A DNA stretch of 64,000 nucleotides from Rhodococcus sp. H36-A4 (GCF_027158005.1 NZ_JAPVLQ010000002.1:1-64000), one strand, 5' to 3'; positions 45,733-57,313 are shown, numbered from the stretch's first letter. The notes: a model not told the origin generated them from the letters alone. Made by a program: numbers and translations.

Positions 45733-48700
45733 GTGCCCGACGCCGTGACAGATTCTTCCGCCGTGCCCTCCGCCTCACCGAGGAAGGGTTCTGCAGTCGA
45801 TCTTCGATCCCAGGTGCGCACCACGCGCCTGGTTGCCATCATCACCGGTTTGCTAGGCGCGTTTCTCGCGATCCTGACCCCGTTTCTTCCGGTCGTGCAG
45901 ACCACGTCGACGATCAACTGGCCCGAGGCCGGTTCGCTGCAAGACATCGATGCACCTCTCGTGTCGCAGGCTCCCCTCGCCTTCACTGCGAGCATCCCGT
46001 GCAGCGCCGTCGCACAGCTACCGCCGTCGGGCGGCCTCTTGCTGGCAACCGCACCACCTCAGGGTGAAGGGGCAGCGCTCAACAGCCTCTTCGTGCGCGT
46101 CAGCGAAGCCTCCGTCGATGTATTGGACCGCAACGTAGTCGTCGCCACAGCACCGCGCGCGGACGTTCAGGGCGCCGCGTGTGGCTCCATCGAGATCACC
46201 TCGGACATCGACTCGACCACGGCCGAGTTCACCGGCTTGTCCGACAGGCAGGGCAATCCACGCTCCGGACGACTCGACGGCGACTTACGTCCTCAGGTCG
46301 TCGGACTCTTCACCGACCTCTCCGGTGCCGCGCCCGCAGGAATGTCGGCGACGATCGACGTCGACTCGCGGTTCTCCTCGAGCCCGACGATCCTCAAATT
46401 GCTCGCAATGATCCTGGCGGTCATCTGCACCATCCTCGCTGTGGGCGCGCTCGGCCGACTCGACGGCATCGACGGCCGCGGTCACCGCCGCTTCTTCCCG
46501 TCGAACTGGTGGAAGTTCACCGGCATCGACTTCACGGTCGTCGGCGTCTTGATCGGCTGGCACTTCGTCGGAGCAAATACCTCCGACGACGGCTACCTGC
46601 TGACCATGGCCCGCGCGGCCGAGAAGTCCGGCTACATGGCCAACTACTTCCGGTGGTTCGGCGTCCCCGAAGCACCGTTCGGCTGGTACTACGATGTCCT
46701 CGCACTGTTCGCCAAGGTGTCCACGGCCAGCCCCTGGATCCGCCTACCCGCATTGATCGCCGGAATCCTGTGCTGGATGGTTATCAGCCGCGAGGTAGTT
46801 CCGCGCCTGGGTCGCGCAGTACGCAAATCGAACGTCGCACTGTGGACCGGTGGTCTGGTATTCCTTGCGTTCTGGTTGCCGTACAACAACGGACTGCGCC
46901 CGGAGCCGATCGTTGCCGTCGGTGCGCTGCTCACCTGGTGCTCGATCGAACGCTCCATCGCAACCGGAAGATTGCTACCCGCGGCCGCCGCTTTCTTGAT
47001 CGGCGCATTCACACTCGCTGCCGCACCTACCGGATTGATGTGTGTCGCAGCATTGTTGGCAGGCGCACGGCCCATGGCTCGAATCGTCATTCGACGTCAT
47101 CGCCAAGTCGGTACGTTGGCACTCGTAGCGCCACTTGCAGCGGCAGGATTCCTCGTTCTCGTCGTCGTCTTCGCCGACCAGACCTTCGCCACCGTCATCG
47201 AATCCACCCGAGTCCGTACGGCCATCGGCCCGAGCGAGGCGTGGTACCAGGACTTCCTGCGCTACTACTACCTGTTCGTCCAGACCGTCGACGGTTCCGT
47301 CGCACGCCGATTCGCATTCCTGGTGATGCTGCTGTGCCTGTTCTCGACACTGTTCATCCTGCTGCGACGTCGACGCGTCCCCGGCATTGCCAACGGACCC
47401 GCATGGCGTCTCATCGGCGTCGTATTCGGAACCATCTTCTTCATGATGTTCAACCCGACCAAGTGGACGCACCACTTCGGTTCGTACGCCGGTATCGCCG
47501 GTAGCCTCGCGGCACTGACGGCCGTCGCCATCTCGGCCAGTGCACTCCGATCGCGCAGAAACCGCACGATCTTCCTTGCCGGTCTGATGTTCGTTCTCGC
47601 ACTGGCATTTTCGGGCATCAACGGCTACTGGTACGTCTCGAGCTACGGCGTCCCGTGGTTCGACAAGACCGTGTCCCTCGCCGGCAACGAATCCGGAACA
47701 CTGTTCCTCGCCCTGTTCGCACTCGCCTTGGCGCTCGCTGCCTGGCAGTACCTCAGGGAGGGATACGCGCCACCGCAACCACGAGCCACCAGCGAACGCG
47801 GCAGACGCATCAAGAAATTCGCTGCAGCACCGCTCACCGTCGTCGCCGGACTCATGGTCCTCTTCGAGATCCTCTCGCTCGTCAAGGGAGCCGTCTCGCA
47901 GTACCCCGCATACTCACTGGCCCGGTCCAATATCGAATCACTGACCGGCAAGAGCTGCGGTTTGGCCACCGACGTTCTCGTCGAATCGGATCCCAACGCC
48001 GGCGTCCTCGATCCGATCCCCGCCGGCTTCAACGCCGAAACCGGGCCCCTCGGTGGCGAAGACCCCTCGAAATTCACTCCCAACGGCATTCCCACCGACC
48101 TCAGCGCCGACGCCGTGGAAGTCAAACCAGGACAAGGCAATACCGACCAGCAAAGTGTCGGACCGGCCTTCGAAGAAGGCCAGAGCTCCGGAACCGGAGG
48201 CGGAATCGGCGACCGTGGCGTCAACGGATCCACCGCCGCACTCCCCTTCGGACTCGACCCCGCCACCACCCCGGTCCTCGGCTCCTACCAACCCGGAATC
48301 CAGGAACCCGCGTCGGCGACCTCCAGCTGGTACGCACTCCCCGAAAGATCCGACACCGCACCGCTGATCGTCATCTCGGCCGCCGGACGCATCCTGTCGG
48401 TCGACGACACCGGCGCACTGACCTACGGGCAGTCCCTCCTCGTGGAGTACGGCACTCGCCAACCCGACGGAACGATCGACGTCCAGGGCACCTACCTGCC
48501 CCGCGACATCGGACCCGCTCCATCGTGGCGCAACCTCCGCATCCCCATCGCGGACCTACCCGAAAGCGCCGATGCCGTACGCATCGTTGCCAACGACCCC
48601 AACCTCACCGGCGACCAATGGTTCGCGTTCACCCCGCCGCGAGTACCACAGCTCGAAACGCTGAACAGCCTCATCGGCAGCGAACAACCCGTCCTACTCG

Positions 48701-49044
48701 ACTGGGCCGTCGGACTCCAATTCCCGTGCCAGCGCCCCTTCGACCACCAATACGGCGTCGCCGAAGTACCGAACTACCGCATCCTCCCCGACCGTCCACT
48801 GGCCGTCAGCTCTACCGACACCTGGCAATCCGGGGACAACGGCGGCCCCCTCGGCTGGGCAGAACTCCTCGCCAAGCCCGTCACCGTTCCCACCTACCTG
48901 GACCGCGACTGGGCCCGTGATTGGGGCTCCCTCGAGCGCTACGACCAGTACTACCCACAAGCAGTCCCACCGACCATCGACACCTCCGAGGTCACCAGGT
49001 CGGGCCTCTGGACTCCCGGGAATCTGCGGGTGTTCGACAAGTAG
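45733..49044 (+). CDS. embB: Emb-family arabinosyltransferase, second copy, EmbB-like
   Basis: The 1103-residue enzyme repeats the Emb layout: TSTINWPEAGSLQDIDAPLV, GANTSDDGYLLTMARAAEKS, MANYFRWFGVPEAPFGWYYD, MFNPTKWTHHFGSYAGIAGS, and a C-terminal lectin-like domain (LLDWAVGLQFPCQRPFDHQY, YLDRDWARDWGSLERYD). FGWYY and NNGLRPEPI match mycobacterial EmbB more closely than the first copy does. The position I align with EmbB Met306, the ethambutol hotspot, is Phe (LALFAKVS). The two genes are separated by 72 bp. GTG start at 45733. Confidence 0.9.
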   Translation: MPDAVTDSSAVPSASPRKGSAVDLRSQVRTTRLVAIITGLLGAFLAILTPFLPVVQTTSTINWPEAGSLQDIDAPLVSQAPLAFTASIPCSAVAQLPPSGGLLLATAPPQGEGAALNSLFVRVSEASVDVLDRNVVVATAPRADVQGAACGSIEITSDIDSTTAEFTGLSDRQGNPRSGRLDGDLRPQVVGLFTDLSGAAPAGMSATIDVDSRFSSSPTILKLLAMILAVICTILAVGALGRLDGIDGRGHRRFFPSNWWKFTGIDFTVVGVLIGWHFVGANTSDDGYLLTMARAAEKSGYMANYFRWFGVPEAPFGWYYDVLALFAKVSTASPWIRLPALIAGILCWMVISREVVPRLGRAVRKSNVALWTGGLVFLAFWLPYNNGLRPEPIVAVGALLTWCSIERSIATGRLLPAAAAFLIGAFTLAAAPTGLMCVAALLAGARPMARIVIRRHRQVGTLALVAPLAAAGFLVLVVVFADQTFATVIESTRVRTAIGPSEAWYQDFLRYYYLFVQTVDGSVARRFAFLVMLLCLFSTLFILLRRRRVPGIANGPAWRLIGVVFGTIFFMMFNPTKWTHHFGSYAGIAGSLAALTAVAISASALRSRRNRTIFLAGLMFVLALAFSGINGYWYVSSYGVPWFDKTVSLAGNESGTLFLALFALALALAAWQYLREGYAPPQPRATSERGRRIKKFAAAPLTVVAGLMVLFEILSLVKGAVSQYPAYSLARSNIESLTGKSCGLATDVLVESDPNAGVLDPIPAGFNAETGPLGGEDPSKFTPNGIPTDLSADAVEVKPGQGNTDQQSVGPAFEEGQSSGTGGGIGDRGVNGSTAALPFGLDPATTPVLGSYQPGIQEPASATSSWYALPERSDTAPLIVISAAGRILSVDDTGALTYGQSLLVEYGTRQPDGTIDVQGTYLPRDIGPAPSWRNLRIPIADLPESADAVRIVANDPNLTGDQWFAFTPPRVPQLETLNSLIGSEQPVLLDWAVGLQFPCQRPFDHQYGVAEVPNYRILPDRPLAVSSTDTWQSGDNGGPLGWAELLAKPVTVPTYLDRDWARDWGSLERYDQYYPQAVPPTIDTSEVTRSGLWTPGNLRVFDK

Positions 49045-49455
49045 CTTCACCGTTGGAGGTGGGCCGTTGGGGTGGGTGGGCTTTCACCACCCGCTTCAAT
49101 GGTCCACTCATACGATTAGATAGCTTCGGGGCGCCATTCAAGCAGCGCGCGACGGGTGGTGGGCCGTTGGGGCGGGCCTCACCACCCGCTTCAATGGTCC
49201 ACTCATACGATCAGATAGCTTCGGGGCGCCATTCAAACAGTGCGCGACGGCTATTGGGCCGTTGGGGCGGGCCTCACCACCCGCTTCAATGGTCCACTCA
49301 TACGATCAGATAGCTTCGGGGCGCCATTCAAACAGTGCGCGACGGGTGGTGGGCCGTTGGGGTGGGTGGGCTTTCACCACCCGCTTCAATGGTCCACTCA
49401 TACGATCAGATAGCTTCGGGGCGCCATTCAAGCAGCGCGCGACGGGTGGTGGGCC
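49045..49455 (-). repeat. Tandem array of four 95-100-bp units
   Basis: Directly after the emb stop, four units each contain the 52-bp inverted-end element in minus orientation (49092-49143, 49187-49238, 49282-49333, 49382-49433). A 43-48-bp spacer of the type GCGACGGGTGGTGGGCCGTTG follows each. Units differ by only a few bases, including TCAAGCAGC versus TCAAACAGT. Periods are 95, 95 and 100 bp. Open frames run through the array because periods leave no stops, but they are not gene-like. From 49456 to 49625 no further feature is seen. Confidence 0.88.
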
Positions 49456-49625
49456 GGTCATCAGGGCGGTATCGCCGGCCCACATAGCGCACGGCACTGA
49501 CATTCAGGAGCCTTGTCTCGGCAATTACGCCGAGTTGTCCACAGTCAAAGCCTGCCTCAACACGCGTCCGGCCTGCCCTGGTCGCAGGGCGTTCGACCGT
49601 CGCCGAACTCTGCAAACTGCCATTT

Positions 49626-50576
49626 ATGAAACGCGGTAGCTGGGCAACGAACCGATACATCCTGGATGGGGCATCCCTCAACGGCGTCATCACCCGTCGG
49701 GCACTTCGACAATGCGGAGTGTCGGACGGATCTATTACCCTGCGAACTGCTGACGGCGGCAAGTGGCGTCGAATACTGCCGGGAATCATCCTGTTGCACA
49801 ATGGCAGTCCCACGCTTCTACAACAACAATCTGCCGCTTTGCTCTATGGCGGCGAACAGAGCATGCTCACCGGTGGCACCGCCGTAATGCAGCACGGCTT
49901 CGACCGTGTCGGGGGCGACGTCCACATCCTCGTTCCGGCGACCATGCGTCGAGCGTCGTCGTCGTTCGTACGTGTCGAGCGGACGCACCGCCTACCGGAA
50001 CCATTACATCGTGGCCGCTTGGCCGTCGCCCCACTGCCACGCGCGCTCGTCGACGCCGCACGGGCATTGCGGCATACCGGGGCCTGCACTCGCCTGTTCG
50101 CGGAAGCTGTTCAACGCGGTGCGGCCGATCTCGACGAGATAGTCCGCGAACTCAGGGATGGCCCCCGACGTCACGGCGCCGTCGGTTGGGCAGCCGCGAG
50201 CGAACTTGCCGACGATGCGCATTCCGTTGCCGAGGTTCAAGCACAGAAGCTCTACATCACCTCGGGGCTTCCGAAAATGGTCCACAACCGCGACATCCTC
50301 GACACCGACGGCAGATTTCTCGGACGACCCGACGGCTGGATAGATACTGTCGGATTCGGTTGGCAGATAGACTCGTTCGCCCATCACCTGAGCCCAGCCG
50401 ACCACGCCAAGACCCTGAAACGTCGAGCGGACATGGAACGTATCGGAATCATCATCGTTGCGCACCTGCCGAAGCAGATCAGAGACGACCCATCAGGGGT
50501 ACTGGACGACCTTCGAGCCGGCTACGCCCGTGCACTTGCCCGCCCGCGGCCACCTGTGCACATCGCCCAAGCATGA
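49626..50576 (+). CDS. AbiEi-antitoxin-domain / DUF559 nuclease-like protein
   Basis: The 316-residue protein has an N-terminal winged-helix of the type IV antitoxin AbiEi kind (LNGVITRRALRQCGVSDGSI), a central domain (GGTAVMQHGFDRVGGDVHIL), and a C-terminal Vsr/DUF559-like region with LGRPDGWIDTVGFGWQIDSF then HHLSPADHAKTLKRRADMER. In relatives the core is an (E)VD motif; here it is QID, so activity is uncertain. Such single genes are common in actinobacteria and often lack a cognate toxin; none is seen here. It is flanked by oppositely oriented repeat groups, and its stop codon lies inside the first right-hand copy. Confidence 0.65.
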   Translation: MKRGSWATNRYILDGASLNGVITRRALRQCGVSDGSITLRTADGGKWRRILPGIILLHNGSPTLLQQQSAALLYGGEQSMLTGGTAVMQHGFDRVGGDVHILVPATMRRASSSFVRVERTHRLPEPLHRGRLAVAPLPRALVDAARALRHTGACTRLFAEAVQRGAADLDEIVRELRDGPRRHGAVGWAAASELADDAHSVAEVQAQKLYITSGLPKMVHNRDILDTDGRFLGRPDGWIDTVGFGWQIDSFAHHLSPADHAKTLKRRADMERIGIIIVAHLPKQIRDDPSGVLDDLRAGYARALARPRPPVHIAQA

Positions 50577-50622
50577 ATGGCGCACACAAGCTAACTGATC
50601 GTATGAATGGATCATTCAAGCG
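50571..50622 (+). repeat. Dispersed inverted-end repeat, right group copy 1
   Basis: The 52 bp start GCATGAATGGCGC and end ATCATTCAAGCG, in the same orientation as the aftA copy and opposite to the array at 49045-49455. The TGA stop of the AbiEi-like gene (50574-50576) is part of the element. The following 45-bp spacer matches the inverted spacer of the left array. Confidence 0.85.
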
Positions 50623-50667
50623 GATGGTGAGGCGCGCCTCGAACCGGCCGAACAGCCGTCGCGCACT

Positions 50668-50719
50668 GCATGAATGGCGCACACAAGCTAACTGATCGTA
50701 TGAATGGACCATTCAAGCG
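50668..50719 (+). repeat. Dispersed inverted-end repeat, right group copy 2
   Basis: The 52 bp are nearly identical to the copy at 50571-50622, with ACCATTCAAGCG at the end, 97 bp further on, so the two form one more tandem unit. It stops 6 bp from the accD4 stop codon and may also act as a transcription barrier between convergent genes. Confidence 0.85.
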
Positions 50720-50725
50720 AGAAAA

Positions 50726-52270
50726 TTAGATAGGAAGCAGGTGATGCTTCCGCGGATTCTTGAACACCTCTTTGTTCTCGAGCAGCTTGAGTGCTTTGCG
50801 GAGTTCGAGGCGCGTCTGGGACGGTTCGATGACTGCATCGATGTAACCGCGTTCGGCCGCGACCCATGGTGTTGCTACGTGCTCGTTGTAGAAGTTGATG
50901 AGCTGTGCTCGCACTGCCGGGGCGTTGTCTCCTGCCGCGGCGAGTTGCTTGCGGCCGATGATGTTGACGGCACCCTCTGCGCCCATGACGGCGATACGGC
51001 CGGTCGGCCAAGCGAAGTTGATGTCGGCACCCAGTTGCTTGCAGCCCATGACTGCGTAGCCGCCGCCGTAGGCTTTGCGAACCACGACGGTGATCTTGGG
51101 AACCGATGCTTCGATGTAGGAGAACAGGAATCGTCCGCCCCGCTTGATGACGCCGACCTTCTCCTGGTCGACGCCGGGCAGGAAGCCTGGAGTGTCGACG
51201 ATGAAGACGAGCGGGATGTTGTAGGCGTCGCAGATCCGGATGAAGCGTGCTGCTTTGTCCGAGCCGTCGGCGTCGAGTGCTCCGGACAGGAACATCGGCT
51301 GATTGGCGACTACACCGACCGATTTACCGTCGACGCGGGTGAGTCCAGTGATGACGTTCTGTGCGATGCCCGTGGACATCTCGTGGAATTCGCCGTCGTC
51401 GAACATGCGAAGGATGATGTCGTGCATGTCGTAGCCGGCGTTGTCGGCGTCGGGCATGACCTTGTCAAGCAACAGGTCCGACTCGGTGATCTCGGGCTCG
51501 ATACCCGGATTGACTACTGGCGGGTCTTCCTGGCAGCTCGACGGCATGTAGCTCAGGTAGTTCCGTACCCATGCGAATGCTGCTTCTTCGTCCGCGGCAA
51601 CGTGGTGGACGTTGCCGTATTCGGCCTGCTTGCGTGCACTTCCGAGTTCGTCGAGGCTGACGTCCTCTCCGGTGACGGACTTGATGACGTCCGGCCCGGT
51701 GACGAACATGTACGCCTCTTCGGTGGCGACGACGACATCGGTATTGATGGGTGCGTAAACGGCGCCGCCGGCACACTTGCCGAGGATGATCGATACCTGC
51801 GGGCACATGCCGGACAACGGCTCGTGCCGACGGCCGAGCTCGGCGTACCACGCGAGCGAGGTGACGGCATCCTGCACGCGCGCGCCGCCGGAGTCGTTGA
51901 TTCCGATGACCGGGCAACCGACCTTGATCGCGAAGTCCATGATGCCCGCTACCTTGCGACCGAACATCTCGCCGACGGTGCCACCGAAGACAGTCTGATC
52001 GTGGGAGAACACGGCAACCGGTCGCCCGTCGATGGTGCCGTGCCCGGTAACCACTCCGTCGCTGTACAGCGCGGTGGGATCGTTCGGAGCCTTGACCAGT
52101 GCACCGATCTCGATGAAACTGCCCGGGTCCAGTAGCGAGTCCACGCGTTGTCGAGCGCTCGGGATGCCCTTCTTCGCCCGCTTGGCGATACCTATCTCAC
52201 CCGCCGGCTCTCTGGCGAGTTCGAGGTTGGCGCGCAGATCGGCCAACTTTTCGGCGGTGGTACCACTCAA
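50726..52270 (-). CDS. accD4: Acyl-CoA carboxylase carboxyltransferase subunit AccD4
   Basis: The 514-residue protein has the crotonase-fold carboxyltransferase motifs [34 protein letters not shown] and [18 protein letters not shown] for acyl-CoA binding, and [20 protein letters not shown] with [17 protein letters not shown] for biotin. In mycobacteria AccD4 with AccA3 and AccD5 carboxylates the long alpha chain used by Pks13. The TTG start overlaps the pks13 stop by 4 bases (TTGA), so it is read from the fadD32-pks13 transcript. Confidence 0.93.
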   Translation of the reverse strand: MSGTTAEKLADLRANLELAREPAGEIGIAKRAKKGIPSARQRVDSLLDPGSFIEIGALVKAPNDPTALYSDGVVTGHGTIDGRPVAVFSHDQTVFGGTVGEMFGRKVAGIMDFAIKVGCPVIGINDSGGARVQDAVTSLAWYAELGRRHEPLSGMCPQVSIILGKCAGGAVYAPINTDVVVATEEAYMFVTGPDVIKSVTGEDVSLDELGSARKQAEYGNVHHVAADEEAAFAWVRNYLSYMPSSCQEDPPVVNPGIEPEITESDLLLDKVMPDADNAGYDMHDIILRMFDDGEFHEMSTGIAQNVITGLTRVDGKSVGVVANQPMFLSGALDADGSDKAARFIRICDAYNIPLVFIVDTPGFLPGVDQEKVGVIKRGGRFLFSYIEASVPKITVVVRKAYGGGYAVMGCKQLGADINFAWPTGRIAVMGAEGAVNIIGRKQLAAAGDNAPAVRAQLINFYNEHVATPWVAAERGYIDAVIEPSQTRLELRKALKLLENKEVFKNPRKHHLLPI

Positions 52271-55200
52271 GGCTTAGCTCCTGACTCGATTTCTTCGAGC
52301 TTCTTCGTCATGTGTGCCGCGATTCTGCCAATGTACGGCTCGTCGACGATCGCAAGGTGATCGCCTCCGATCTCGACGATCTCGAGGTTCTTCACAACAG
52401 GCCCCCACCCACCGTGGGCTTCACGGGTGGCATAGGCGGGCTCCAAGGCGATGGCATCGTCGTGGTACTTGTCGGCCATGTACAGCGTCACCGGTCCGCC
52501 GTACGGCTTCAGTTCCGCTGTCTGAATGGCACGGTTGTCCAACCAGGACGTTCGCTGATGTTCGATGATGCCGCCGGGGATCTTCGCACCGCTGAGCTTG
52601 ACGAGATCGGTGATGATTCGGATCTGGCCCTCGTCGTCGGCTTCGACCAGCTTGTCGTACGGAATCGGGTAGTCGACGTCGTAGGTCTTCTTGGCGAAGG
52701 CCGCGTATCGCTCCCACCGCTTGCGCACCTCGTCGCGAGTGTCCGGGATCTCGGTTCCCGGCATCACCGTATCGAGCAGCCCGATGTAGGCCACCTCGAT
52801 GCCCTGTTCCTCCATTTGCCTGGCAACTTCGTACGCAAGGATGCCGCCGAGCGACCATCCGACGAATACGTAGGGACCTTCCGGCTGGATTGCACGGATC
52901 AGCGGCACATATTCTGCGGCGCGCACGGAGATCGGGCCTTCGACGCGTTCGAGTCCGTACATCGGGGTTCCGGCTGGGAGCTTGCGGAGCAGCGGCTCGT
53001 AGGCGACCGTGGAGCTGCCCGCCGAGTGGAATGCGAACACCGGGGTGGCCGTGGAACCTTCGGGGCGGGCGCGCAAGTTGCGTACCACTCCGTCGATTTC
53101 GCCGCCTTCGAGGTGCGGACGTACCTTCTCGGCCAGCTGCTCGATGGTCTCCGAGTCGAGGACGTCGTCGAAAGTGACTTCGCCACCGGCCCGCTCGGTC
53201 AATCGGGCCGCCAACTTTTCGGCCACCTCGTCGTCGAGGATCGGCAACGTGTTGAAGATGCCCTTGGCGGACTCCTTCGTCACGACGGCCCACGTCGCGA
53301 ACGTCATCCGCTCGGCGTTGTCGCGCGGCGGAACGTCGGAGCCTGCAGCCTCGGCGAACCCTTCTTTGCCGCCCAGGTCCGACATCGAATCGGTCTGCGC
53401 TACAGCAGGCGTCGTGTCGGGTGCGGCTTCGGCGGGCGCGGCCGGGGAAACCGAGTCACGAGTCTCGGCCTCTTTCTCCGCGGCCTGTTGCTCGGCGAGG
53501 GCCGCAACCTCTTCACGATTCTCCAGCGCGTATCGCAGGTACTTCTCGACCTCGAGCAGGTTGGCATCTCGTACTGCCTGCAATTGCACGGTGGGTATGT
53601 CGAATTCGTATTCGACGCGGTTCTTGATACGCACAGCGCTCAGTGAGTCGAGACCGAGTTCGATCAGCGGCACCTCGGGTGGGAGGTCCTCTGGGGCGTA
53701 TCCCATCGACTCGGCAACGATGATCGCCAACCGGTCTTCTAGCTTCTGACTACCGTTCGCGTCCCAGCGATCACCGAACGTCTCGACGACCTCCGGCAGC
53801 TCTTCCATCGGCGAGGTCGACGACTGCGCCACAGCGACAACGGGTTCCGGTAGCGGATCGCCGGAGGTGACCACGGCCTCGTGCAGCAGAGTGAACGCAG
53901 ATCCCTGATGGGCGTGCACCTGAACGGACGCGCCACCGAGGTGGGAGGTCACCGTCGTGACGACGGTCCCAATTTTGGGGACCGCTGCGTGTGACACCGC
54001 GTGTCCGAGTTCGACGCTCGAAAGAACTTGCGACGCTGCTGCCTTCACCAGCTCGTCGAAACTTCCGAGAGCCGATGCCTGCACCTCCCACACGTGCCGA
54101 CCGTCCGGCAGCGCAACCCGGGAACCGGGGACGTGGGAGTTACCGCTCGAGTTGATTCGCGAGTCGAGCCAGAACTCTTTGCGCAGGTACGAGGTACGCG
54201 GAATGGCTGCGTAGTCGCCATCGTCGAACAGCGTCGTCAGATCGAGGACGTGACCATGTACGTACAGTTGAGCGAGTGCCGCGAGGAACGTCTCGGACTC
54301 GTCTTCCTTACGCTTGAGTGTCGGGATCAACGTCGAATCGGCAACTCCTGCAGCCCATGCCGTACCCGCGATCGACATCAGCGCGACGGGGTTGGGAGCC
54401 AACTCGACGAACGTGGTGTGACCGTCGCCGACGGCGATATCGACTGCCTGCGTGAAGTAGACCGGGTTTCGCATGCCCTTGGTCCAGTACTCCACACCGT
54501 GTATCGGTTCGTGGCCGGCGCGGTAGTGCGCCTGCTTGTCAACCGAAGAATAGACACCGGCACGAAGTTTTCCAGGCTCGATGCCTGCCAACTCCGCCGC
54601 CAGCTCACCGAGGAGTGGGTCGACTGCAGCAGTGTGGCCTGCACCCTTCACATCGAGAATGCGGGCCATCTTGCCAGCGGCCTCGGCCATCTCGACGAGT
54701 GCCACGACCTGTCCGCGTGGTCCGCCGACAGTCGTATGTGTCGGAGCCGCATAGACACATGGCTCGACGTCGGGGAACTGATCGGTGAGCGCAGTGACCT
54801 CGTCCGGCGTGTACTCCACGAGCGCCATTGCGCCCTGGGACGCCGCACCGAGACCTTCCTGGCCTTCCGCGAGAAGTCGTGAGCGCGCGTAGATGATGCG
54901 AACCGCGTCTTCGAGGTTCAGCCCACCCACGACGTATGCCGCAGCGACCTCACCCATCGAATGTCCGATGACGGCTGAAGGTTCGGCGCCATGGGCACGC
55001 AGTGTTGCCGCCAGAGCAATCTGAATGACGAAGATGGCGACCTGCGAGTTCTCGAACTCGTAGTTCTGCGAATCGTCGAGAATGATCTCCTTGATGGAGT
55101 AACCGGCCTCGTCGAGCAGCAGTTCGTCGACCTCGTCCACCGCAGCGGCGAACGTTGCATTGTTGCGGTACAGCGCATGTGCCATCTTGCGATGTTGTGA

Positions 55201-57252
55201 GCCGAAGCCGGAGAACACCCAGACGGCTCCGTTGGATGCAGGCGAGTCCGCGGAGAACACGCCCTGCCCTGGCTTTCCAGAGGCGATGGCACGCAATCCG
55301 GTGATGGCTTCTGCGTGCGTCGAAGCGAGAACGACTGCACGAGAACGTCCGTGGTTCCGCTTGGCCAGTGCCCGTCCGACATCGGCAAGAGGAGTGATGC
55401 TTCCGGCTTCGGTTTCGAGCCAGTCTGCCAGCTCCGAAGCGGCGCGCTTACGCCTGGAGGGCAGTGCGGCCGAGACTGCCAGCACGACAGTCTGCGGAAC
55501 GGACTCCACGAGAATCTGTTCGGCTTCGGCAACCGGGTCCGTGGTCTCGACATCAGATACCTGTATGCGTGTATCAGCTTCCGCTGGTGCAACTTCCGCG
55601 CCGAGAGCTGCCGGAACAGCCTTGACGTATTCGGTGACCACGACGTGCGCGTTGGTGCCGCCGAAACCGAAACCGGAGATCCCGGCGACGGCCTTGCCGG
55701 TGTATCGAGGCCACTCGGCTCCCTCGGAAACGACCTTCAGATGCGCCTTGTCGAAGTCGATGTAAGGGTTGGGGCCCGCGTAGTTCAGCGAGGCAGGCAA
55801 CCGGTTGTGCTGTAGTGCTAGGACGACCTTGATCAAACCTGCTGCACCCGCAGCGGATTCGAGGTGACCGAAGTTCGTCTTCGCCGAACCGAGCAGCGCG
55901 GGCTTGTCCTCGCTACGGCCCCGTCCGACGACGCGTCCGAGCGCGTCCGCCTCGATGGGATCGCCGAGAATGGTGCCGGTGCCGTGGGCCTCGATGTAGT
56001 CGACCCCGGACGGGTTGATGCCGGCATCACGGTAGGCGAAGCGAAGAGCGTCCGCCTGAGCGTCGGGACTCGGTGCGAGAAGACCATTGGAGCGACCGTC
56101 AGAATTGATCGCCGAACCGGCGATGACCGCGAGAATGTCGTCTCCGTCGCGCTCGGCGTCTTCGACCCGCTTGAGCACGACGAGGCCGCCACCCTCGGAT
56201 CGGATCATGCCGTTGGCGTCGGAGGAGAAGGCCTTGATCTTGCCGTCCGGCGCCAGTACTCCCGTCTGGCCGAAGCCAACGGTGATCGGCGGTGCCAGCA
56301 ACATGTTGACGCCACCGGCTACGGCGAGATCGGATTCGCCGTCGCGCAAACTTCGAACTGCCTGGTGCACCGCCACGAGTGCGGACGAGCATGCGGTGTC
56401 CACCGCGATGGACGGTCCACGGAAGTCGTAGAAGTACGACACCCGGTTAGCGACGATGGCCGTCGAAGTACCGGTCAGTGCGTACGGGTGAACCGCCGGG
56501 TCGCTGACAGCAAGCAACTGGTAATCGTTGGACGAGCTACCGATGAAGACCCCGACCTGCGAGCCCTTGACGGAACTGGCCGGGATCCGTGCATGCTCGA
56601 GGGCTTCCCAGGTGAGCTCCAGTGCCAGCCGCTGCTGAGGATCGACATTGACGACTTCATTGGGTGACATCGCGAAGAACTCCGCGTCGAACGTCTTGAC
56701 GTCATCGAGGTAGCCGCCCTTGGTGACGGTCGCGTCGACAGCTGCCTTGATGACCGGATCGGAGGTGAACTCCTGCCACCGCCCCTCGGGCAGGTCGGTG
56801 ATGCCGTCGCGGCCCTCACTGAGCATCGTCCACATCTCTTCGGGCGTGTGCCCTGCGCCTGGGAAGCGCGTCGAGACGCCGACGATGGCGATGTCGTGCG
56901 AAGAACCAGCCGCTCTGCCTTGGAGGTAGTACGCGTCGTCGGCGGCCTCGTCGGGAACATCGGGTTCGCCTTCGATGATGCGGATGGCGAGCGACGCGAT
57001 CGTCGGATGTTGATACGCGACCGTAGCGGTCAACGTGACACCCATGAGTTCCTCGATATCACCGCTGAGTGCGACGGCGTCGCGAGAGGCGAGACCGAAC
57101 TCTTCCATCGGCCGATCGTCGGAAATCTGCGCAACCGGCTGCCCGGTGGCGTCGGCGACCCAGTTGCGCAGCCACTCACGCAGCTGCGACACGGTCATAT
57201 CCGCCCCAGAGCTGTCTGTCACTCGTACGGCATCGATCTCATGGTTTGCCAT
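52267..57252 (-). CDS. pks13: Mycolic acid condensing polyketide synthase Pks13
   Basis: The 1661-residue synthase has domains ACP-KS-AT-ACP-TE. Visible attachment and active sites are Ser56 in FGLASRDAV (N-terminal carrier), Cys288 in [10 protein letters not shown] with EAHGTGT and [12 protein letters not shown] (ketosynthase), Ser765 in [11 protein letters not shown] (acyltransferase), Ser1203 in [10 protein letters not shown] (C-terminal carrier) and Ser1467 in [10 protein letters not shown] (thioesterase). It condenses the two fatty chains of mycolic acids. Order fadD32-pks13-accD4 is conserved in Mycobacteriales. ATG at 57252 is chosen; the preceding TTG is an alternative. Confidence 0.97.
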   Translation of the reverse strand: MANHEIDAVRVTDSSGADMTVSQLREWLRNWVADATGQPVAQISDDRPMEEFGLASRDAVALSGDIEELMGVTLTATVAYQHPTIASLAIRIIEGEPDVPDEAADDAYYLQGRAAGSSHDIAIVGVSTRFPGAGHTPEEMWTMLSEGRDGITDLPEGRWQEFTSDPVIKAAVDATVTKGGYLDDVKTFDAEFFAMSPNEVVNVDPQQRLALELTWEALEHARIPASSVKGSQVGVFIGSSSNDYQLLAVSDPAVHPYALTGTSTAIVANRVSYFYDFRGPSIAVDTACSSALVAVHQAVRSLRDGESDLAVAGGVNMLLAPPITVGFGQTGVLAPDGKIKAFSSDANGMIRSEGGGLVVLKRVEDAERDGDDILAVIAGSAINSDGRSNGLLAPSPDAQADALRFAYRDAGINPSGVDYIEAHGTGTILGDPIEADALGRVVGRGRSEDKPALLGSAKTNFGHLESAAGAAGLIKVVLALQHNRLPASLNYAGPNPYIDFDKAHLKVVSEGAEWPRYTGKAVAGISGFGFGGTNAHVVVTEYVKAVPAALGAEVAPAEADTRIQVSDVETTDPVAEAEQILVESVPQTVVLAVSAALPSRRKRAASELADWLETEAGSITPLADVGRALAKRNHGRSRAVVLASTHAEAITGLRAIASGKPGQGVFSADSPASNGAVWVFSGFGSQHRKMAHALYRNNATFAAAVDEVDELLLDEAGYSIKEIILDDSQNYEFENSQVAIFVIQIALAATLRAHGAEPSAVIGHSMGEVAAAYVVGGLNLEDAVRIIYARSRLLAEGQEGLGAASQGAMALVEYTPDEVTALTDQFPDVEPCVYAAPTHTTVGGPRGQVVALVEMAEAAGKMARILDVKGAGHTAAVDPLLGELAAELAGIEPGKLRAGVYSSVDKQAHYRAGHEPIHGVEYWTKGMRNPVYFTQAVDIAVGDGHTTFVELAPNPVALMSIAGTAWAAGVADSTLIPTLKRKEDESETFLAALAQLYVHGHVLDLTTLFDDGDYAAIPRTSYLRKEFWLDSRINSSGNSHVPGSRVALPDGRHVWEVQASALGSFDELVKAAASQVLSSVELGHAVSHAAVPKIGTVVTTVTSHLGGASVQVHAHQGSAFTLLHEAVVTSGDPLPEPVVAVAQSSTSPMEELPEVVETFGDRWDANGSQKLEDRLAIIVAESMGYAPEDLPPEVPLIELGLDSLSAVRIKNRVEYEFDIPTVQLQAVRDANLLEVEKYLRYALENREEVAALAEQQAAEKEAETRDSVSPAAPAEAAPDTTPAVAQTDSMSDLGGKEGFAEAAGSDVPPRDNAERMTFATWAVVTKESAKGIFNTLPILDDEVAEKLAARLTERAGGEVTFDDVLDSETIEQLAEKVRPHLEGGEIDGVVRNLRARPEGSTATPVFAFHSAGSSTVAYEPLLRKLPAGTPMYGLERVEGPISVRAAEYVPLIRAIQPEGPYVFVGWSLGGILAYEVARQMEEQGIEVAYIGLLDTVMPGTEIPDTRDEVRKRWERYAAFAKKTYDVDYPIPYDKLVEADDEGQIRIITDLVKLSGAKIPGGIIEHQRTSWLDNRAIQTAELKPYGGPVTLYMADKYHDDAIALEPAYATREAHGGWGPVVKNLEIVEIGGDHLAIVDEPYIGRIAAHMTKKLEEIESGAKP

Positions 57253-57313
57253 CAACTCACCAAGCTACCTGTCCATTGGAAAAGGTGGTCTCTGAAGAAC
57301 GTCCGGGTGACAC

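Noticed and set aside
49045..49455. CRISPR array
   Set aside because: Repeats are 52 bp with inverted ends and spacers are near identical to each other, unlike unique CRISPR spacers; no cas genes nearby.
49262..49639. Open frame across the tandem repeats
   Set aside because: The frame repeats the same peptide (SMVHSYDQIASGRHSN) because of the DNA repeat; no start signal and no gene-like features.
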